From IMG/VR virus record IMGVR_UViG_3300020385_000069, positions 1-22,242 of that record: DNA of 22,242 nt; one strand, given 5' to 3'. How positions within the stretch are numbered: position 1 is the first letter of the stretch; every line of letters starts with the position of its first letter. This DNA comes from a virus. The notes beneath the pieces are model-generated. The model was not told the DNA's origin, ran no database searches, and saw only the letters and a list, made by a program, of their open reading frames with translations. The position numbers and the translations under genes are program-made. Of the stretch, positions 1 to 6,967 are shown in pieces.

Positions 1-332
1 ACAGAGTTTTCGGTAATTACACCGGCTTTAATTAGTTCAATGACATCCATCCCTAATTGGGTCTTGGCAATCTCGGCTTCAAAGACAAGACCTTTCTCAT
101 CTTCCTCCAAGTTGACCATTTTCCCGATAGGCTTATCCATATCGTGTTGGTAAAGGTACTTTACCCTTCTACCGTTTTCGGCAATGGTTTTCTTGTATGC
201 CCCGGATTTAATTATATCATTGTCAGAATCAACGTTGTTAAATACCGATGCGTAACCTTTTACGATTCCCGCTTTTTCATCGGCATCAATTATCTCCCCC
301 ATTGGGGATTGCTTAAATATAATATTATTCAT
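1..332 (-). CDS. HK97-type prohead protease, N-terminal part (runs off left edge)
   Basis: Reading the minus strand from the ATG at 332 gives 110 complete codons that stay open to the window edge. The start has the pattern of U35 (HK97-type) prohead proteases: GYASVFNNVDSDNDII at residues 26-41, YLYQHDMDKPIGK at 59-71 (H63 the likely catalytic His), a beta-strand segment near 81-88, then IKAGVITENS at 101-110. In this family the serine after this helix is the nucleophile, so S110 is probably catalytic and lies right at the truncation. Such proteases mature the procapsid by cleaving scaffold and capsid N-termini. The gene starts 12 nt after the gpF-like gene, in the usual portal, gpF, protease, capsid order, so the major capsid gene should follow to the left of the window. 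The start is preceded at 4 nt by TATCTTTG (337-344). The assignment is based on motif recognition and is strong. Confidence 0.9.
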   Translation of the reverse strand, partial: MNNIIFKQSPMGEIIDADEKAGIVKGYASVFNNVDSDNDIIKSGAYKKTIAENGRRVKYLYQHDMDKPIGKMVNLEEDEKGLVFEAEIAKTQLGMDVIELIKAGVITENS

Positions 333-344
333 ATTGCAAAGATA

Positions 345-1196
345 TTAAATTTCATCAATAACATTTTGAGCAACCATTTCACCGGCTAATCCAAACGCCA
401 ACCCTTCAAGTTGTGTTGTGGGTTGTGCATCCGGTTTTGGTATATGGGCAACCGCACACCGGCAGTTGATAACATTCGCCGCCCTACCTCTTGGATCACC
501 CGGCATCATTAGCAGTTCGCCACCTACATTGAACGGCTTATCCATATCTACGACTTGACCGTTGGTTGATCTATGCGATGCCCTTTCACGACCATCAATG
601 GATGTCAACCATTCTTTTTGCAAACCATCTGATCCGAACATATCAAGAGCAGACCTTTCAGCACCAAGATTCGCCGCATAAGTTGCCTCAGTTCGCACGA
701 TTCTTTCCGCTTGGTATTTTGACAACTTGTTAAACCTTGACCGTAAAATACGACCCCTTTGGTCAGCACCTAATGCCATAAACTCCGGGTCTTGCATAAA
801 TCGTTGTAAGTTTTTTATCACCTCCGCCTTAGCGGTGCCTTGTAATAAAACAATCCGTTGACCGGCAACCTTTCTTCCCGCCTCGGCAAAACCCTCACTC
901 CAAACATCATCAAACCCGGAAACATCTTGTCGTTTTGAAATTAGGCGATCATAACTTTTGGCGTACCACTTAGCAAATCGTAACCCGATATTGGAATAAA
1001 GTCCAATGTAAAGGTTTTCAAGTTCGCTTGATTTGAATAAATTATTGCCACCTCTTGGATTGTTGTCCAATAGAAAACCATCAATGGCGGTTTTGTACTG
1101 TTCATTGTAGTATCGTTTGAATCTCGCAACCTCGGCTTTTTCTCCAATATCGAGTTGTTGGGAAAATTCTTTTCTCCAAGTTTCCCTATCGAACAT
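345..1196 (-). CDS. Mu gpF-like phage head morphogenesis protein
   Basis: This 283-residue protein carries a C-terminal Mu gpF domain at about residues 160-250. The visible family pattern is RIVRTEATYAANLGAERSA (166-184), W196, D201-G-R-E-R, H208, NG at 212-213, MPGDPRG (231-237) and NVINCRCAV (241-249). The N-terminal 150 residues are largely helical and variable, as usual. Proteins of this family sit on the capsid interior near the portal and are needed for correct head assembly; some are ejected with the DNA. It starts 3 nt after the portal stop and is followed 12 nt later by the protease, the standard head-gene order. The domain order and length are normal, with no fused toxin or ADP-ribosyltransferase domain. 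Confidence in the family is high; the exact role in this phage is inferred. Confidence 0.92.
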   Translation of the reverse strand: MFDRETWRKEFSQQLDIGEKAEVARFKRYYNEQYKTAIDGFLLDNNPRGGNNLFKSSELENLYIGLYSNIGLRFAKWYAKSYDRLISKRQDVSGFDDVWSEGFAEAGRKVAGQRIVLLQGTAKAEVIKNLQRFMQDPEFMALGADQRGRILRSRFNKLSKYQAERIVRTEATYAANLGAERSALDMFGSDGLQKEWLTSIDGRERASHRSTNGQVVDMDKPFNVGGELLMMPGDPRGRAANVINCRCAVAHIPKPDAQPTTQLEGLAFGLAGEMVAQNVIDEI

Positions 1197-1199
1197 ATT

Positions 1200-3500
1200 T
1201 TATTCGTTTTCAGAAATACGCTTTGCCCAAGATACCATCGCCGCACCACCCCAAAGGTTGTACGCAACATATCCCCGGTCTTTCCACGGCTCATCTTTAT
1301 ATTGTGGGTCAATCTTTGCATTGTCCTTATGTCTTGCCAAAAAGGAGTTGACACGCCTTACGGTATCCAACGATAATGCCTCACGACTTGCAAGTTGATT
1401 GGCTCTCTCCCATCCGACCCTTGTCCCACCTTTGACAACATCACGACCATATTTCTCACGCCATTCCAACATTCGCTTGGCGTTGTTGGTTGCACCTTGT
1501 GGGTAATCAGAATAAGTTTCTGCCTTTACGGTTTTACCCTTTGATGATAATGGGTGTTCTTCCGGTAGTAAATCGGTATCGTATGCCCTTCTCTTGAATT
1601 TGCCAGTTCTAAGTGCGTAAAGCAATCCGTTGACCCTACCTAATGCCCATTGATCTTCACTCGATACATTTGGTCGCACCGATGATGGGTTTGTTCGATA
1701 TGCACCAATCCCCCTTACAAATGACCGTGCCAACATTGAATATGTTGCCCTTTTTGCCGGGTTGTCACCATATTCCTCATTGTGGTCTTTTACTTTATTA
1801 CGCAACGCCGTTTCCATCGCCCCACGAATCTTTGGTGCTTTTTGGATGATTTGATCCTCGCTGATTGTGTCGGTATCTTCATCATCATCATATCGACTAT
1901 CAAGTTCGAAATTGTATTCAAAAGAATCGGCATCCATTTCGCCGTAAAATTCATCAAGGCGATTTTCTTTTGCCGCCTCATATTCCTCGTGGGTTTCAAA
2001 TGGCATATAAATCGTGTAACCATCGTAAATATGGGAATGATATCCATCCCCTCCCATTTCTCTTGCTCTACTTTGTGCCTCACTTATTGTTGTAAATACA
2101 TCATTCATACCCGGCACTTGTCTTTTCTCTGCCGGTTCAATTTCTATTGGTTCGGGTGTCATATCGGGCATATCGGAATCACCAAGTGGCAAAAGATTCG
2201 CCGGGATGTAGTATTCATCCATTCTTTCGTTTTCCTCATCCTTACCATAAGACATCGCCGCTCGTTTCTCGTTTGGTGTCAGCCACCACGCTTGGGACAT
2301 CTGAGCAACCACCTTATCGGTTTCCTCTTGCAGTTCCGGGATGGTAGTATAATCAAAATCAATAAACACCTTTTCGCCATACTTGGGTGCTAACCAACGA
2401 TTCAGTTCATCCCTTATTTTCATAAGTTCGGGAATCACCGAGTTAGTGTATAACATTTTTCGTGCCTCTTTTATATTGTTGTACGTTGCCGATTCAACAT
2501 TGTTAAGCAATACCGCCGGGACATTGTAAACGTTGCAAAGGTCTTTGATGGTGGTGTTATACTGTTCGATTAGGGAAAGGTCTGCGGCGTTTAATCCAAA
2601 GTTGACCCACGACAATTTCTTGGGGGTAATGATAACATCCCCGGCATTGTTTGAACCTTGATATTGTTGTCTGAATTTCTCCTTGAGTTGCTTGGCTTGT
2701 ACTTCATTCAAATCTCCTTCCTCGGACATAAGAACACCCCTTGCCGTTTGGTTTTGTAGATATTTGACCCCGGTAGTAAGTGCCTCATTGTTGGCATCCA
2801 TTGATCTGAGTCCGGCTCGTAATGGTGACATACCATAAAGGTTTTGTCCCGACCCATCGAAATAGGGATTGAAATCTTTGATATGGCAAACATCATCGGC
2901 ATCGATTCTGAATGTACCATTATATTCTAATGTATAATGGTCGACCGGTTTCATAAACCCACCGGAATGGATTTCCATCGCTTGACTTGGCAAAACATAA
3001 AGTTCGCCATACTTGGATTGGTTTGCACCCCTCTCCGGTGTAATTCCGTAGATATAACGGTTTCCGGTTAACTTACCAAATGCAATGACCTCGGTCAAGA
3101 ACGATGCGTAAGACTGTGCGGGGTTTGGTCGGTTCAACAGTTCGTGGATTTCAGTCCCCTCCAATTCAATCATTTCGTTTTTCAAAATGACTTGTGCCTT
3201 GTGAGTTGCGTTGGCATCGAATCCGTTTGATGTTAGTGCCTTATATCTTTTAAGGGAATTTTGACTTTGCACCTCATAAACTTGGAACGGCACCGTTGAT
3301 GCCGCCTTTGTTATAAGGTTGACAATCGAATAAACGGTTGAGTTGAAACGATATCCCTTGTTGATATAAGAATCATCATTCTCTGCACTCGTGATTATTG
3401 TATCGCCTAAAAAGTTGTAAATCGCCCGATTAAATAGTTGATTTGTGGCTTGACTGTTTTTAGTCACGAGCCTTTTGAAATTATCGAATAGTGATGCCAT
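1200..3500 (-). CDS. HK97-family portal protein with long C-terminal extension
   Basis: The first ~430 of 766 residues are a HK97-type portal, the dodecameric ring through which DNA enters and leaves the head. Family-like segments include STVYSIVNLITKAASTVPF (54-72), LLNRPNP (121-127), GKLTGNRYIY (142-151), YGMSPL (222-227), VPAVLLNN (327-334) and STYNN-like ATYNNIKEARK (338-348). HK97-type portals are usually 400-500 residues, so about 300 residues are extra. The extra part contains an acidic linker, a small module (VFTTISEAQSRAREMG...YTIYMPFETHEEY, 468-507), an Asp/Glu-rich stretch (514-549), a basic module (553-650, including NVSSEDQWALGRVNGLLYAL at 611-630) and a terminal basic module (666-762, with NNAKRMLEWREKYG and YNLWGGAAMVSWAKR). 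I recall similar short modules attached to phage structural proteins but know no assigned function. The ATG at 3500 follows a candidate -7 element. Confidence 0.9.
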   Translation of the reverse strand: MASLFDNFKRLVTKNSQATNQLFNRAIYNFLGDTIITSAENDDSYINKGYRFNSTVYSIVNLITKAASTVPFQVYEVQSQNSLKRYKALTSNGFDANATHKAQVILKNEMIELEGTEIHELLNRPNPAQSYASFLTEVIAFGKLTGNRYIYGITPERGANQSKYGELYVLPSQAMEIHSGGFMKPVDHYTLEYNGTFRIDADDVCHIKDFNPYFDGSGQNLYGMSPLRAGLRSMDANNEALTTGVKYLQNQTARGVLMSEEGDLNEVQAKQLKEKFRQQYQGSNNAGDVIITPKKLSWVNFGLNAADLSLIEQYNTTIKDLCNVYNVPAVLLNNVESATYNNIKEARKMLYTNSVIPELMKIRDELNRWLAPKYGEKVFIDFDYTTIPELQEETDKVVAQMSQAWWLTPNEKRAAMSYGKDEENERMDEYYIPANLLPLGDSDMPDMTPEPIEIEPAEKRQVPGMNDVFTTISEAQSRAREMGGDGYHSHIYDGYTIYMPFETHEEYEAAKENRLDEFYGEMDADSFEYNFELDSRYDDDEDTDTISEDQIIQKAPKIRGAMETALRNKVKDHNEEYGDNPAKRATYSMLARSFVRGIGAYRTNPSSVRPNVSSEDQWALGRVNGLLYALRTGKFKRRAYDTDLLPEEHPLSSKGKTVKAETYSDYPQGATNNAKRMLEWREKYGRDVVKGGTRVGWERANQLASREALSLDTVRRVNSFLARHKDNAKIDPQYKDEPWKDRGYVAYNLWGGAAMVSWAKRISENE

Positions 3501-3517
3501 TAAAGTCTATATTTTTA

Positions 3518-3525
3518 CAAAAATA
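3518..3525 (-). promoter_or_regulatory. Candidate Bacteroidetes -7 element upstream of portal
   Basis: The minus strand reads TATTTTTG, matching TAnnTTTG, 17 nt before the portal ATG, in the 45-nt gap after the PAPS-reductase-like gene. No TTTG lies at the usual ~20-nt spacing upstream, so only half of the promoter is visible. In AT-rich DNA this match can arise by chance. Confidence 0.3.
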
Positions 3526-3545
3526 ATAATTAAATATCAAAGGAG

Positions 3546-4394
3546 TTATATTCCACAATAACCAGAATCGCATTCGTTAAAATCATCTTCAAACATATTG
3601 ACTTGTTTAAAGCTATTTCTTATCTGCTCGTATGTTACTCCGTTTTTAAAAGTTCTTATATTATATCCCGTTTCTTGTTCAGCATCTACAAACCAATTAA
3701 ACTTAATTGGGTGTTTATCACTCATCAATTTTAAAAGGACTTCGTTTCTGTGAAAACAACCAATGCAATTATTCATATACGCAAATCTTACTTCTTTACC
3801 TATCCAAAACTGTTCAACATTGTCTTTGTAGATATTATCATCTATAAGTGGAAATATAGGTTTTTGCCATCCTATTTCTGCCCACTTGTTTTGTGTTTTT
3901 CTTTTTCCAACAATTACTTTGTGTGTAAGCAATCCATCTTCATTTTGCCTTTCATACATTTTTTTTGCTCTACGTTGTTCGTTTGCTCTGTAACCTATTC
4001 TTGTTTCTATTGGTTTATTTATATTAGTTTGCCACCACTTAAAAATTGGGTTAAGTTTCATTTCTGTTGTGCAAAACCTTTGAGTTACATTAGGTAAATA
4101 TTTCTTGCCTTTTCTTAAAATAATTTCATCAAATGTTTTACCCGTTACCCAAGTTATTTTTCTACCTATGTATTGCTCTAAATCTAACATAGTGTAGATA
4201 ATCATATCATCTTCGGCAGTTGCAATAAATGGTGCTTGTATTCTATCCTCTACCTCTTGCCTTATCTTCTTATCAGAAAATTTAGATGCCTCGTGTTCGA
4301 TTCTTACAAGTGCAAACACATCGTAGTCAGCCGGATAATTAGCGGCAATATAAGATGATGTTTTGCCACCGCTTAAACTGTTTACTGTTTTCAT
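3546..4394 (-). CDS. PAPS reductase-like (adenine nucleotide alpha-hydrolase) protein
   Basis: This 282-residue protein opens with the PP-loop SGGKTSSY (8-15) that binds the adenylyl pyrophosphate in PAPS reductases and related N-type ATP pyrophosphatases. It continues with RFCTTEMK (106-113), an Arg-rich GYRANEQRRA (134-143), C210-x2-C213, and a C-terminal CDSGYC (275-280). The cysteines at 108, 210, 213, 275 and 280 could hold an Fe-S cluster or act in sulfur chemistry, but that is inference. Such genes are common in phages and islands, and relatives (DndC) take part in DNA phosphorothioation; no Dnd partners are visible here. It interrupts the terminase-portal pair, and its DNA is much more AT-rich than its neighbours (for example 13 G+C of 60 at 4081-4140 against 30 of 60 at 4681-4740), suggesting later acquisition. 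Substrate unknown. Confidence 0.85.
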   Translation of the reverse strand: MKTVNSLSGGKTSSYIAANYPADYDVFALVRIEHEASKFSDKKIRQEVEDRIQAPFIATAEDDMIIYTMLDLEQYIGRKITWVTGKTFDEIILRKGKKYLPNVTQRFCTTEMKLNPIFKWWQTNINKPIETRIGYRANEQRRAKKMYERQNEDGLLTHKVIVGKRKTQNKWAEIGWQKPIFPLIDDNIYKDNVEQFWIGKEVRFAYMNNCIGCFHRNEVLLKLMSDKHPIKFNWFVDAEQETGYNIRTFKNGVTYEQIRNSFKQVNMFEDDFNECDSGYCGI

Positions 4395-4426
4395 TTAAAA
4401 AAGTTTGGTTGTCTAATTTAATATAA

Positions 4427-5623
4427 TTAAATAACAAAGAAGTCATTTCGCTTGGAGTATTGCGAATAAACTCCGTATCGAAGACAGTCCATTTGGTGGT
4501 TCAGCCGATCTTGTGGCTTGTTTATAATTGTGCCATCTTTTAACTGTTCCCAATAGTATCCATTGTATTCCTTAAATATGTTTTTGGATTCTTGGCTCAC
4601 GATGACATCAAACTCCTTGAGTAATGAAATCCCGGCGGTGATTGACCCTTGACCCTTGATTGCCGGTTTGCAAACTATTCCCAACCTTCGGAGTTCCTCC
4701 CCGGACTTGGGTTCGGCACTATCATAAAACGTTAACACTTGATCATAACCATTTGCCTTGAAATAATCAGCGATGTCACCGTTGGTCATACCGGTGTTGT
4801 ACAAGATTTCGTGGACATACAATTTATCTGACTTGCGGAATATTATTGCCGCCGCCGATGGATCGTTGCTAAATCCAAAATCCAATCCAATGACCGCCTC
4901 GGTATGCAAATCAAATTCCGGAAAATCTTTGTGAGGAATAAATTTCCAATTGTTGAATATCTGCCGGGCGGAAAAGATTGCCTTTTGACCCTCACCAAAA
5001 ACCCTCCAATAATCCGGATCACGCTCACGCATCCTTTCAATCTCATAAACAAGATCATCAGACAAAAACATATTGTCTTTGTAAGTGGTGATCCAAGTAT
5101 CACAATCCTCCCTTGGGATGATATCATCATATATCCAATGTACCGGGTCGGATGGATTGAAGTCCATAATTATGTTGTCGGTGGTTCTCATATTGATTTG
5201 GCGAAAGTCCTCAAGTAATAATTCGTTTGCCTCATTTAGCACGGCGATATTTCTCTTTCTCCCACGGATTTTCTGCGGCAAATCAACAGATAAAAATTCA
5301 ACAAAGTGTTTGCCATACCTAAAAGTGTTCTCCGCTTTATTGTGATTGCCATCGAAATACATCCCGGTCTGTTCTAATATAGAAATAAAGTCCCTTTGAA
5401 TAGAGCCTTTTAATGCCGGTAATGTTTTTCTTATAAGGGAAATGGTAAGTGGTTCTTTTGCAGTCGTTAGAATGTACGCCACATATTGACAGATGGCGTA
5501 TGTCTTACCACTTCGAGTCCCTCCTTGTAGGACTTTGAATCTTTTATTTGAATTTATTAAATCGTAGAATTGGCGATTACACTTCTGTTCTACTACTCCG
5601 ATTCCCTTTTTGCCGGTTTCCAT
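4427..5623 (-). CDS. terL: Terminase large subunit (PBSX/Terminase_3-like)
   Basis: The 398-residue protein is the packaging motor ATPase and nuclease. The ATPase half shows Walker A GGTRSGKT (34-41), the Walker B-like NIAVLNEANEL (125-135) typical of the PBSX-like terminases, and MDFNPSD (153-159). The nuclease half has VIGLDFGFSNDPSAAA (244-259, D248), FYDSAEPKS (299-307, D301) and LNHQMDCLRY (374-383, D379), the three acidic residues expected for the RNase H-like fold. Length and domain order are complete. The ATG at 5623 gives a 31-nt overlap with the small subunit gene; no other in-frame ATG precedes the Walker A motif, so I keep it. It is followed after a 32-nt gap by the PAPS-reductase-like gene rather than directly by the portal. 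Confidence 0.96.
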   Translation of the reverse strand: METGKKGIGVVEQKCNRQFYDLINSNKRFKVLQGGTRSGKTYAICQYVAYILTTAKEPLTISLIRKTLPALKGSIQRDFISILEQTGMYFDGNHNKAENTFRYGKHFVEFLSVDLPQKIRGRKRNIAVLNEANELLLEDFRQINMRTTDNIIMDFNPSDPVHWIYDDIIPREDCDTWITTYKDNMFLSDDLVYEIERMRERDPDYWRVFGEGQKAIFSARQIFNNWKFIPHKDFPEFDLHTEAVIGLDFGFSNDPSAAAIIFRKSDKLYVHEILYNTGMTNGDIADYFKANGYDQVLTFYDSAEPKSGEELRRLGIVCKPAIKGQGSITAGISLLKEFDVIVSQESKNIFKEYNGYYWEQLKDGTIINKPQDRLNHQMDCLRYGVYSQYSKRNDFFVI

Positions 5624-5958
5624 TCAATTAATGTTGACTTGATTCCGCCATCGTGTTTTATTTCTTGCCTTGTTCCATTCAGTCGATGTGCCTCGTGTTC
5701 CTCAGAAATCATTTTCATCGCCGCAATTTGTAGTGATGGCGTTTCCGAATCAATCCAGTTGGAAAGCATTTTAGTTTTTTTAGATATACGCATTTCCTCA
5801 ACTGCCTTTTTTATGGCGTTAGATTCGTTAAGTTTTAAGTCATAAAAAGTAGGTTTTGAACAAGGTAAAAAAGCAATTATATGTTCCAAAAACATCAGTT
5901 TGTGTTTTTCGATAGCAATCAACGCCTTTTTTTCAAGTTCTTTTTTATCGTATGCCAT
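5593..5958 (-). CDS. terS: Terminase small subunit (putative)
   Basis: A 121-residue protein directly upstream of and overlapping terL, the canonical place for the small terminase subunit that selects viral DNA for packaging. Residues 27-48 (IIAFLPCSKPTFYDLKLNES) look like a helix-turn-helix, followed by a charged helix (49-75) that could mediate oligomerisation. The C-terminal part (DGGIKSTLIEWKPAKRESE) would contact the large subunit, by analogy. This sequence type resembles small terminase-like proteins that I recall from Bacteroidetes phages. Start ATG at 5958 overlaps the stop region of the preceding small gene by one base. Function is from position and the HTH-like segment rather than strong motifs. 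Confidence 0.75.
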   Translation of the reverse strand: MAYDKKELEKKALIAIEKHKLMFLEHIIAFLPCSKPTFYDLKLNESNAIKKAVEEMRISKKTKMLSNWIDSETPSLQIAAMKMISEEHEAHRLNGTRQEIKHDGGIKSTLIEWKPAKRESE

Positions 5959-6119
5959 TATTTATCAATGTACCAATTAATGTTAAATCCAAATATTCCA
6001 ATGAACACTTGGATAGTGTGTTTGAAATCCTTTTCCTCGTTTATTTCTAAAATATTATCGTTTGAATAATTAAAACCAACCGTGAAACCGTAAAGGGGAA
6101 AAAATTCAACTTCAAACAT
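5958..6119 (-). CDS. Small hypothetical protein upstream of terminase
   Basis: A 53-residue protein of unknown function, rich in aromatic residues (FFPLYGFTVGFNY near the start and FIGIFGFNINWY near the end). The two hydrophobic stretches flank a charged centre (EINEEKDFKH). I chose the ATG at 6119 because it overlaps the upstream gene by only 8 nt; an ATG at 6170 would add 17 residues but overlap the upstream gene by 59 nt. Similar short proteins next to terS occur, as I recall, in other Bacteroidetes phages, with no known role. It may be membrane-associated, but the stretches are short. Confidence 0.6.
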   Translation of the reverse strand: MFEVEFFPLYGFTVGFNYSNDNILEINEEKDFKHTIQVFIGIFGFNINWYIDK

Positions 6120-6321
6120 CCTTAAATTTTTTGTAAAGGTAAATATAAAATTCTTTCCACTTGGTGTCATATTCTTTTTTGGAATATGTTTTGCCGGATG
6201 TTTTGGGTTGTCCGTTTATCTCATAAACCAAAATATATTCCTTTCCTTGGGGTTTTGGATAACATCGGATGGAGTTACTTTCACACCAACGGAAAGCGTT
6301 GTAATATTCGTTTAAATTCAT
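6112..6321 (-). CDS. Small hypothetical protein
   Basis: A 69-residue, Lys/Tyr-rich protein of unknown function. Visible features are a Trp/Cys motif (FRWCESNSIRCYP, 10-22), a predicted beta-hairpin (EYILVYEINGQPKTSG, 28-43), and a basic aromatic helix at the end (WKEFYIYLYKKFK, 55-67). Its start ATG overlaps the methyltransferase stop by one base (6321), and its end overlaps the next small gene, so it is tightly embedded in the operon. The Tyr-rich, charged tail could bind nucleic acid, but nothing proves it. Confidence 0.65.
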   Translation of the reverse strand: MNLNEYYNAFRWCESNSIRCYPKPQGKEYILVYEINGQPKTSGKTYSKKEYDTKWKEFYIYLYKKFKDV

Positions 6322-6965
6322 TAAAATATTTCTAATTGATTTATATTTTCTTTTCTTATAATTCCCAAAGCGGTTTCTAATATTGTTTTACCAGCCTCAA
6401 AATCTACCAAGTTTCTGCCAATTTTAACTTTATTTTGTTTCCCTTTATATTTATTTAAATCAATGTTATGAAATTTAGATAAAATTTTAAGTTCGTTTTT
6501 TGTTTGTGATATTGCAATCCTTCTATCATTTAAATTATTTGGTAAGTTAAAATTTGTCCAATATAAATGCCTCCCTCTTTTATGAGCAATAATTAATGGT
6601 TCGTAATATGGAATAACATTTTCCACCACAAACTTACCCTTAAAATGATGTTTCAAAAAAAGTATTTCTTGATACAATTTCATATCAGGATAAACTGGAT
6701 TTTTTCCATTTGCACCTATTCCCCAAAACCTTGCTCTACTATGAGATGGACAAGGGGGCGATGTCCATATAAAATCAAACTCTTTATAGTGGTCTAATAA
6801 ATATTGATGTGCATCAGTAACAACAACTTTATCTTTTGGAAATCTTTCTTGATATAATCTTGCACATTCAGGGTCTAATTCAACGGCAGTAACCTCAACA
6901 TCAGTCACTTCATCCCATTTGTAACGGTTACCACCTAAACAAGCATATAAATTTAAAATTTTCAT
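6321..6965 (-). CDS. Cytosine-C5 DNA methyltransferase, compact
   Basis: A 214-residue protein with C5-methyltransferase motifs: motif I variant NLYACLGGNRYKW (5-17) for S-adenosylmethionine binding, VELDPE (28-33, motif II), DAHQYL (51-56), the catalytic SPPCPSHSRAR (69-79, C72, motif IV), FVVENV (112-117, motif VI) and RGRHLYWTN (130-138, motif VIII). It would methylate phage DNA, probably to evade host restriction. Standard enzymes are over 300 residues with a target recognition domain of about 80 or more between motifs VIII and IX; here only ~40 residues separate motif VIII from the possible motif IX/X region (GRNLVDFEAGKTILETALG, 183-201). The DNA is more AT-rich than the replication genes (12 G+C of 60 at 6481-6540). 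No cognate restriction enzyme is adjacent, so it is an orphan enzyme. Confidence 0.88.
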   Translation of the reverse strand: MKILNLYACLGGNRYKWDEVTDVEVTAVELDPECARLYQERFPKDKVVVTDAHQYLLDHYKEFDFIWTSPPCPSHSRARFWGIGANGKNPVYPDMKLYQEILFLKHHFKGKFVVENVIPYYEPLIIAHKRGRHLYWTNFNLPNNLNDRRIAISQTKNELKILSKFHNIDLNKYKGKQNKVKIGRNLVDFEAGKTILETALGIIRKENINQLEIF

Positions 6966-6967
6966 AA

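Noticed and set aside
57-389. 110-residue open frame on the plus strand at the left edge
   Set aside because: Antisense to the prohead protease start, whose motifs are clear on the minus strand.
133-546. DnaA-box-like TTATCCATA at 133-141 and 538-546
   Set aside because: Both are inside coding DNA where they encode a Met-Asp-Lys-Pro stretch on the minus strand, and each differs from the DnaA box consensus; no cluster is seen near the replication genes.
941-1354. 137-residue minus-strand frame overlapping portal and gpF-like genes
   Set aside because: It overlaps the ends of two well-supported genes in another frame and shows no recognisable motif.
1782-2393. 203-residue open frame on the plus strand
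   Set aside because: It lies entirely opposite the portal gene, has no family resemblance, and is rich in Ile/His/Phe as expected from the reverse complement of a coding frame.
6120-6170. Longer N-terminus for the 53-residue protein before terminase
   Set aside because: It would raise the overlap with the upstream gene from 8 to 59 nt without adding a recognisable motif.
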